Assembly: GCA_900169235.1 (NCBI GenBank)
Contig: FWCC01000344.1
Location: forward strand, 1 to 64,000
Direction: 5' to 3'
DNA length: 64,000 nucleotides
DNA from: Zarea fungicola
Taxonomy: Eukaryota; Ascomycota; Sordariomycetes; Hypocreales; Cordycipitaceae
The notes beneath the pieces are model-generated. The model ran no database searches, was not told the DNA's origin, and saw nothing but the letters and a program-made list of their open reading frames with translations. Every line of letters starts with the position of its first letter. Position 1 is the stretch's first letter. Shown one piece after another: positions 56,822-64,000 of the stretch. The position numbers were made by a program, and so were the translations under genes.

Positions 56822-58903
56822 TTACATCCGTTCAGTTAAATAACGCTTCCACCAGTCCTCCTTGCGTATAAATGACTGATGAATGGTATTTTCCCCAACC
56901 CATCCATGACCTTCATTCGGGAACACAACCACCTCGGCGACTCTTCCCTTGGCATGCATCGCGGAGGCCATCATCTGCGCTTGAGCTACAGGAACGACCA
57001 TGTCAATCTCTCCCTGTAATAGCAACAGAGGTGCCTTTACATCGTTGGCAAAATGACATGGGCTGCGCTCTACCAATACACGTTCTCTGTCCTCAGGCTT
57101 TGTCTTGCTAAGCATTATTCGATCCACATCTTGGCTTTCAAACTTGTACGAATCAGCCTGAAGTGCTTTGACGTCACTAATGCCGTAGGAGCTGATCCCC
57201 GCGGCCCAAACATCCGGATACATTTGTAAGGCCCGAAGTGTCAGATATCCACCTGCACTGCCTCCATAAATTCCAACGCGTTTTTCATCGATCAGGTTCC
57301 TGTCCACGAGAAAATTTACAGCACTGACAGTATCAAAGACATCAACAAGGCCCCAGTAGCCTGAGAGTCGCTCACGGTATTCTCTCCCGAAGCCAGTGGA
57401 GCCAGTGTAGTTGACAGCACACACGGCAAAGCCACGCGTGGTCCAGTACTGAATTTCCAAATCCAGGGCGGGAGACGTATGTCCATTGGGCCCGCCATGA
57501 ACTTTGACAAGGAGGGGAGGGAGAGTTTTGCCAGGTGCCTGGAAGTTGGGATTGCGAGGAGGGAAGTAGAACATGTGCACAACGCCGTCAGCTTGAGGCC
57601 CACAGACCTGCGGCGCAGTGTAACTTATTGCCCGCGAGACAAATCCAGGTGCTAGGTCAAACGATGCAGTTGCCATGAGAATAGCCTTTTCCGTTTCAAG
57701 GGATGGGGCAATTGTAACCAATGCGAGTTCCTGTGGTGATGTCGCAGAGGAAGCGACAATTGCAAAAGAGTTGCTTGACACTCGGTAGATTCCAGTTTCT
57801 GGGCTTCCAATATCAACGTACGGGAGGTCAAGTTCTCGACCTGTGCAAGTTGTGGTATCAATGAGCATAAGTCGACTTGTGGCCTCAGTAACCGCTGTGG
57901 CCACGATGGTCGTCTCTGTCAGGTGAATGTATGTAGAACTAGACAGTGTTAGCCCAGGTGGTGTTGAGAAATTCATCTGAAACGTACCTTCCAAGCAACC
58001 ATTCAGCACCAGCAAATTCTGACTTCTCTGCGCCAGTTATAGTCAACGCTCGTATTTGATGCGCCTGGGGGCAAAAGGAATACAATTGCCAGTAGCCTGT
58101 TCGATCGCTTGCAAAATAGAGCAGTCCATCGAGTCCCCATTTTGGCTGTGCTATACTTTCTTCAAGCGCCTTGCCGGCTATGTGAGTAGGATTTTCACAT
58201 GATCCGTCCTTCCACTCCGCAAAACATAGTCTAGTTCCAGTCCAGGGCATGTCTGGGTGAGACCATTGAATCCAAGAAACAACACTGCCATCATTATTGA
58301 ACTTGGGATGAGAATAGAAGTCGTCTCCCTGCGCAATTGCTTTTTCCTCTCCAGAGTACACGTTGATCGCTACCAATGAATTGTGAACATGGGTTGATTG
58401 AGTCTCCGGCGTAGCCTCTCGATGGTCCTCTTTAATGGCAATCACCCACTGTGGGCTTGTAGGATGGCTGCAGAAATCAGCATAACGAATGTCTGGATTG
58501 CCCAGGCAAACAGTCTTAGTTTGCCCGGATGCGGGATCCAGTGTGTATACCCCACGCGACTTGTCGTCCGCGAAAATAATGTGTCCATCCGGCCGCATGG
58601 CAACAGAGCCACCGCCGAGCTCCTGGACGGTAGCGTGAGCACTCATCTCTCTTGGCAGAACATCTCGGCTTTGTCCATTGAGGTGCTGCACAATGGCAAA
58701 GCGGCCATCCTCCGTCGGCCGGCATTGAACCGAGTAAATGGCACCCGAGGCTTCCTGAGGTGGATTAGCAGTTGACCCTGCAAACTTATCAATCGGACAG
58801 GACAAACATCAACAACTACTTCATTGAGCGAGATGCTACATGTTGCTAGACGTTCCGCGGTGAGCGGGCTATCCCACTGGCCGTACGGGGCTGTTTGAAT
58901 CAT
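56822..58903 (-). CDS. S9 prolyl-oligopeptidase-family peptidase, second copy type
   Basis: Three exons (58903-58808, 58754-57988, 57938-56822) encode 659 residues. It starts MIQTAPYGQWDSPLTAE, then has a propeller region (GGGSVAMRPDGHIIF, HPKFNNDGSVVSWIQW, LLYFASDRTGYWQLY). The catalytic domain has KVHGGPNGH, YTGSTGFGREYRERL, the nucleophile Ser in YGGSAGGYLTLRAL, an Asp in QGEIDMVVP and the His in NEGHGWVGE. No signal peptide is seen. It belongs to a different S9 branch from the gene at 46296 (GGSAGG versus GASYGG), so it is not a recent duplicate. Confidence 0.9.
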
Positions 58904-59690
58904 ACTGTGACAACGCGGAGACACTGAGGTTGAGAAATTAATCACAAACTCGACGATACCTTTCTGCGATTCCTGATCGGCAATTGCGGTAATCTCGTTC
59001 AACTGAAAAGGATGGGAAAAAGTCGACTGTCCATTCAGTTGGGACTGGAGCGAGGGCCGGTTCCGAAGCAGTGGAGTTGATGACTCAATGTTGCGGTTCT
59101 CGGAATACCTTAGGTTCAACTAGTGGCGGTGTCAAATTACCCACACTACAGATTTCTCTAACCAATAGATCTTTGTATTTGCTTTATTAAGTTGAGTTGT
59201 CTATTCTTAATGTGTGAATTGACGAAGCTGAACCCACAGGCTGTTGGCTGAAAGTTTGCGTATTGCCAAGGTTCTCGCAAATGGTCCATAACCTCGATAA
59301 TAAATCCACAATTCGTTTGAAAACATAAATGAATCTATTACCACCTATTTTATTGTGAAATGTGCTGAAGATGGTAAGGCTGTACTATGTCATTTGCGTG
59401 CCCGTTTGGAAATACAGAAAGCACGCTTTGGTTTCCTAGGTTATAAGTATTTGCATTCAGAGAAGTTTGCTGCCAATGTTCTTTCACCAATGCAGGTAGT
59501 GGTTTATGGTTTTTGGTTGACTCAACAGATGCTGCGTTCTATGTTTCACCAAATATTTTGGTGGTGCAGGCGCATAGACGACTGTATTGATGGCACATCC
59601 CGCTCGCCGGTCGTATGTGTGAAAGAATTGGGGCTGTATCCAACCTTAGGTATCTTGTAAAAGAAAATACAGACAACTAAAACATTATGA
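58904..59690. other. spacer
   Basis: S9 gene promoter and AT-rich DNA. A frame at 59355-59660 begins at GTG and has no domain. No gene supported. Confidence 0.5.
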
Positions 59691-59733
59691 TTACATCGCG
59701 CTCTCTTGACCTTCTGTGCCGGCTGAGCTGTTT

Positions 59734-59841
59734 CTACTATTACTACTATTACTACTNNNNNNNNNNNNNNNNNNNNNNNNNNNNNNNNNNNNNNNNNNNN
59801 NNNNNNNNNNNNNNNNNNNTACTACTATTACTACTATTACT
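59734..59841. repeat. 9-bp microsatellite (CTACTATTA)n containing a 63-N assembly gap
   Basis: CTACTATTA-type units on both sides of the N run (59757-59819). True length is unknown. On the minus strand it would read as Ser/Asn repeats. Confidence 0.9.
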
Positions 59842-59972
59842 ATAAAGATCCGATGTAGCTTGAAAATGCATGGTAGACTGACATTTCGATTGTGAGAGTG
59901 TCCTATTATGACGAAGAGGCTCAAGAGATAACTCATTAGCTCTTTGCAGCCTTTCTGTCTCCTGTTGCTGTG

Positions 59973-60808
59973 CTACCGCAGCGACCACGAGCCGCCTGCG
60001 CTTTCTCTTCTTATGCAACACCACCAGACAAACCATCCTGCCACAAATATTAAGATTAAAGGCAGACCAATCAGTATAAACCAGTCAATAGAACCGTGTT
60101 CCATGCTCTGACTTGGATCATAATGGGCAACACAGTCTGTTGTACGCCCGATGATGGCATTAGCTGTCGCGTCTGGAACCCAAGTTTGTATCTGGATATT
60201 GCCACAGTGGCTGCGCAGCGAAGGCGGCGCCGGGGTAAGGGAGATTACACCCGAGGCTTGCCACATAGTTTTCCAAGCTTTATGTACTAAAAGTATAGTG
60301 GACGGCGATAGCATGGGATGGGGACTGATAGATGAACTCTCCGTCGTTGCTGGAGCACCAGAGTCAGAAGCATCAAGGGTGCTGCTCTGAGACGATTCGA
60401 TAGCTTGACCACAATATTGTTCCGTTAAGCTCTCATCGAGAATAGTACTCGGTGTAAACCTGCTGTGTGGAAATGCTTCCGCTATTAGTGACGGTAGCCA
60501 ACAAAGAGAAGCGAGGCAAAGCTGGGAGGGGATTATGCATGCCTGGAACAGCAATAAGCGGATGTAACAAAGGTGGCCTTGTCCATGGACGAGACCAGCA
60601 TGATATACGCCGTCCACTGCGCAGGACAGACGCCCGGTTCGAAACTTAGGTTGCTTGTGGCTGACGCGTTGTATCCGGGCGGCTGGCAAGTTGGGAAGTT
60701 GTGCGGATCCGACAAGAAGGCTGAGTATGTCACTGTAGGAAAGAAGCCATCTGGACCATAGGGACCGACACTTATGACAGTTGTAGAGACAGGGAATGCC
60801 CTCCGCAA
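59973..60808 (-). CDS. single-pass membrane protein with Cys-rich outer part, model incomplete
   Basis: The first part from 60808 (MRRAFPVSTTVISVGPYG) carries FPTCQPPGYNAS, GVCPAQWTAY and AYCCS, a pattern common in Sordariomycete surface proteins. The second part, in another frame (to 59973), has a Ser/Thr-rich stretch, QTWVPDATANAI and a membrane helix FILIGLPLILIFVAGWFVWW followed by RR. One possible join is an intron from GTTCCA (in the CC codons) to CACTAATAG, closing in phase. After the helix, frame A stops at 59973. A different frame continues with KKRKRRRL and a long charged tail ending in the Ser/Asn microsatellite (to 59691), so a frameshift or extra intron is possible. A plausible role is cell-surface sensing. 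Confidence 0.48.
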
Positions 60809-61893
60809 TCAGATGGTTGACTAAACGCGGTAGTCATTGCAATGCCATAATTTTTTGCACGTGGCAGCAAGGGTGCCAACGACGTTCGGCGGCATCTTGT
60901 TGGACACCTAACGCTGACTGCCAACAACGCCAATGTCGATAATGCAGAGTGCGACCAGCACTTTCAGTAGAAATAAATAAGGAACCTGTCACCGCTGCTT
61001 GGCGTTGAAGATTCAATTTTGTTCCAGGAGAATATTACAGGATGCAAGAAGAGATAAACTTAAGGAGGCGCGCAGGACTATGATTTGGGTAGATGAGGCG
61101 TCAAGTACTACGCTACCTATCGACCTGGCGGGCAGAATTTATGTATGTGGAGCGGACAATTTACCCCTGCCAGCCCTATAAAACAACTCTAATAACCTAA
61201 ATGCTAGTTAAATAGGCAGACAAGCGATGGATGCGCCAGTAGTGCAATCCTTCATGCATCAGTGTCACGAGTAGACTGCGCAGCGCCACATCATGGGGTA
61301 CAAGATGGAATGCCAAAGCCCTGGCAATGTGATTTTGCGCCATAACTTGCGTACGTCGGTCGACTAATGTGCAAAGAAACAAGTATAGCCAGCGCGCCGT
61401 GTTACCATGGATCGTTTTCGACATGCGAATGGCGACTAGCAATGCCGGAGAATTCTGGGCTTCGCACGCTAATCCGGAAACTGCTGGTTGCCGAAGGAGA
61501 AGGTTATAGACAGACATCCGTTTGCTATATACATAATTTTGTTCCATCGCTGTGTGGTATATGTAGATTGGCAATTGTATTCCACCAAGTTGACTGACTG
61601 GTTATCTGGTGAATAATGTTGCTTCAAAAAGCAGACATCTACTGGTGATCTAACATCTGTGTCAGTCCCACCCAGTGAAGCTAATCATCTGGCTGTTCTA
61701 TTTTTATGCAGACGTTTAATAATCCCGGTAACCCCGCGTAAGCTGACGCCAAATAGTTACCAGTTAACGGGTAGTTCGGAATTAATATCTGCAAACGGCT
61801 TCTAATGATGACACTGCATTCAGTTGGGCGACATTGTATTCTCATACAAAGTCAATTTACTGTCTCAATTGAAAGGTCAGTCGTAACCGCAGG
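60809..61893. other. spacer
   Basis: 1.1 kb with only short frames lacking domains. The epoxide-hydrolase-like gene's promoter lies at its right end. Confidence 0.5.
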
Positions 61894-62955
61894 ATGGAAG
61901 GCACGGCAATATCATCTCAGTCCTTCACTGGATCAAAGGGAACCATCCACTACCTCTCGGCAGGTCCGGAAACTGGCCCTCTCATCATTTTTGTCCACGG
62001 CTGTCCATTCCCCGCCATAACATGGCGGCCGCAGCTGCAATGCTTTGCGAGCCTGGGTTTCCGGGTTGTTGCCGCCGACACAACTGGCTACGGCGATAGC
62101 TACAATTCAGCTGACGTCGCCGACTACTCCATGGAGTCGCAGGTATCCGACCAATTGGAGCTGTTATCACATGTCGGGCGCGAAAAAGCGGTCTTTATCG
62201 GGCATGACTGGGGCAGCGCAATTGTCTGGTCCATTGCGGCTCATCACCAAGACAAGTGCCTGGGCGTGGCAGCGCTGGGGATACCCTACCGGACGGTTGA
62301 GCTCGGGCTGGAGAAGCTCGTCGCCACCGTCGACCGGGACCTGTATCCCGAGGATAAGTACCCCTACGGCCAGTGGGACTACATGGTCTACTACAACCAG
62401 AACACGAAAGACGTGGAAGCGTACCACGCCGAGCACGGTGATAGGCTGGCTAAGCTCTTTACAATGCCGTACGACGGGCCCATTCCTCCCGTCCAGACAC
62501 CAGCGGCCACCGCGAACTTAACAAAGAGCGGCGGCTTCTTTGGCGGCCAGGCACCGCCGGATGTGCCGTTGGAAGCCTCACTCTTGGACGCCGCCATGTA
62601 CGAGGCAGTCATCGCCAGTCCGCGAAAGCATGGCACCTTCGGCCAGGTTGCTTACTATCGCAACGATGCGGCAAATGCAGCATACAACGATGCAAAGAAC
62701 TGCCCCAATGGGGCCAAACTCGACGTTCCGTGTTTCTATTTGGACTGCAGCGCGGACTTGTGTTCCGTAAGCAACTGCTCCCCGGCCTGGACGGCAGATA
62801 TGCGTGAGCTCTGCTCAAATCTCTTTGAAGCGCAGCTGGTAACGCGTCATATGGTTGCACTGGAGAAGTCAAACGAGACGAATGCACTATTAGCTCGCTG
62901 GCTTTGCGAAAGGACGGAGGCTTGGCCTGTTGATCGAAGCAGTGGAAGGGTGTGA
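61894..62955 (+). CDS. epoxide-hydrolase-like alpha/beta hydrolase
   Basis: A single exon of 353 residues. The oxyanion motif is VHGCPFPAITW (family HGxP), the nucleophile Asp is in IGHDWGSAIVW, and a lid segment with paired Tyr (DYMVYYNQ) follows. The C-terminal His is in TRHMVALEKSNETN, and a candidate acid Asp is in DCSADLC. GHDWG marks the epoxide hydrolase/haloalkane dehalogenase branch rather than the serine esterases. A Cys pair near the acid (SADLCSVSNC) is unusual for a cytosolic member. It probably detoxifies or processes epoxides; the substrate is unknown. Confidence 0.86.
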   Translation: MEGTAISSQSFTGSKGTIHYLSAGPETGPLIIFVHGCPFPAITWRPQLQCFASLGFRVVAADTTGYGDSYNSADVADYSMESQVSDQLELLSHVGREKAVFIGHDWGSAIVWSIAAHHQDKCLGVAALGIPYRTVELGLEKLVATVDRDLYPEDKYPYGQWDYMVYYNQNTKDVEAYHAEHGDRLAKLFTMPYDGPIPPVQTPAATANLTKSGGFFGGQAPPDVPLEASLLDAAMYEAVIASPRKHGTFGQVAYYRNDAANAAYNDAKNCPNGAKLDVPCFYLDCSADLCSVSNCSPAWTADMRELCSNLFEAQLVTRHMVALEKSNETNALLARWLCERTEAWPVDRSSGRV

Positions 62956-63913
62956 TCTTCTTTGACAGTTTTACGGTTGAGAATAAATAACTGATTTGCC
63001 TAAAATATGGCAGCGGTTGCCTCCCTGAATACTCTGCAACGTACCTGGTGAAGCACGGATAGTTGATGTGGCTGTCATGGCCCAAGTTCCGTATATGCTC
63101 AAGTAGAAGATAATTTATGCATACGATAAACAGCAAAGCCTCCATAATCTTCTGTTCCAAAACCCAGTCATGTTTGTTGCTGAGCAGAAACTCTCTGGCT
63201 GCTGCTGGGGATCCTTGAACAACTTGTCCTGCTGCGTGGTCATTTTTTTATGTTTTCAATCAGTTTGATTCATTCGGTAACCTCTTTCTTACGCCCCTTG
63301 ACTTTTCCGGACTTCTCTAACCACTCTAATAAGTTCTGGAACATAGTTCAGTGCTATGCGCTTTTCAGCTAGAGGCCTGGAGGGAAACTGCGCCGCGCTG
63401 ATGAACTCCCACATTTGCACTTCATTATCCCGGTAGCGTCGGCCAAATTATCTGACTGGATGTATACTCACATAGTTTCCCTTACAATTTACAATCAACA
63501 GTAAAGGTATAATTTTACCATATATGCCAAAGCAGGATGCACTGACTAGGAAGCTTCGATATTCGGTAAGCGGCATAGACCTATCCACATGCCAAAGTAC
63601 CCATGTTCCTAGCTGTCAATCGGATGAACTCTCCGTCGTGTGAATTATCAGCCACTCAGCTGAGGCAAGTACCATGGAGTGAAACTTAAGGCTGCTGTTA
63701 ACCGCCAGGCAGCTTCATGGCAGCTTTGTGGAGGTAGGTGTTGCCACATAACCTTATTATTTTTAGCTTTGGAAGGCGGAAATCTAGGGCTCAACACTTT
63801 TAACTTTTATTTTTTACAGCTCCAGTTTACTCCACTGCCTTTGGTATATAAGCCGCTACGTAAATTAGTTCTGTACCTTTTGCAGCGTAACTCAATTTTA
63901 ACTAATCCTTGCC
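62956..63913. other. spacer and promoter of the edge gene
   Basis: Nearly 1 kb without a supported gene. The minus-strand frame reaching 63160 is antisense to the hydrolase end. Confidence 0.5.
63845..63851 (+). promoter_or_regulatory. TATA box of the edge gene
   Basis: TATATAA lies 63 bp before the ATG at 63914, in a typical position for a short leader. Confidence 0.5.
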
Positions 63914-64000
63914 ATGGCCTTACCAAGTATGCCACAAAGCAGCTCCGAACAGAGAGGACCGCGAAGGATAAGCAGAAGTTGGGTGAGTCCCCTGGATCAG
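63914..64000 (+). CDS. first exon of a gene cut by the window end
   Basis: An ATG in GCCATGG context starts MALPSMPQSSSEQRGPRR, reading to a GTGAGT donor at about 63981, with intron sequence to the edge. Too little is present to assign a function. Confidence 0.45.
   Translation, partial: MALPSMPQSSSEQRGPRRISRSWVSPLDQ

Noticed and set aside
59734..59841. CRISPR-like array
   Set aside because: Short perfect 9-bp units without spacers in a eukaryotic genome; a microsatellite.
1..64000. transposons, rRNA and tRNA genes
   Set aside because: I saw no transposase or reverse transcriptase motif, no long terminal or inverted repeats and no convincing tRNA fold by eye; a computed search could still find small ones.

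Overview
The window is nuclear DNA of a filamentous ascomycete, most likely a Sordariomycete and plausibly Hypocreales. The genes carry short introns (about 41-160 nt) with GTRNGT donors, CTAAC/CTRAC branch sites and YAG acceptors. The gene set is also fungal: creC, creD, a VIVID/ENVOY-type LOV protein, SLM1, Zn2Cys6 regulators and WSC-domain proteins. There is one assembly gap (63 N) at 59757-59819. Exon joins were worked out by hand from splice signals and reading phase; most chains close exactly in frame.

Left part, 0-15 kb: a large secreted WSC-subtilisin gene with an in-frame TAG that is either a stop or the end of a mini-intron; a VVD/ENVOY-type LOV gene that has lost the photoactive cysteine; a eukaryotic Fpg-type DNA glycosylase; a stretch with NACHT-like coding islands that look degenerate; SLM1; and a secreted cysteine-rich protein.

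Housekeeping part, 15-35 kb: creD (arrestin) and creC (WD40), two genes of opposing ubiquitin steps in carbon catabolite control, lie 4.6 kb apart on the same strand. They are followed by gem1 (Miro), abd1 (cap methyltransferase), rpn7 (proteasome lid) and an alanine aminotransferase. The aminotransferase has an in-frame presequence-like extension with no ATG.

Catabolic part, 36-50 kb: a Zn2Cys6 regulator is divergent from an SDR, followed by a DHDPS-family aldolase and a sugar-type MFS transporter. This looks like a small carbon-source cluster. A GNAT acetyltransferase, an S9 prolyl-oligopeptidase-family enzyme and a proline-iminopeptidase-like hydrolase follow.

Right part, 50-64 kb: gene-poor and AT-rich, with two small secreted cysteine proteins, two tiny two-exon orphan candidates, an alpha/beta hydrolase, a second S9 peptidase, a single-pass membrane protein next to a 9-bp microsatellite, an epoxide-hydrolase-like gene and the first exon of a gene cut by the window edge. 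No PKS, NRPS, transposase, rRNA or tRNA was recognised.
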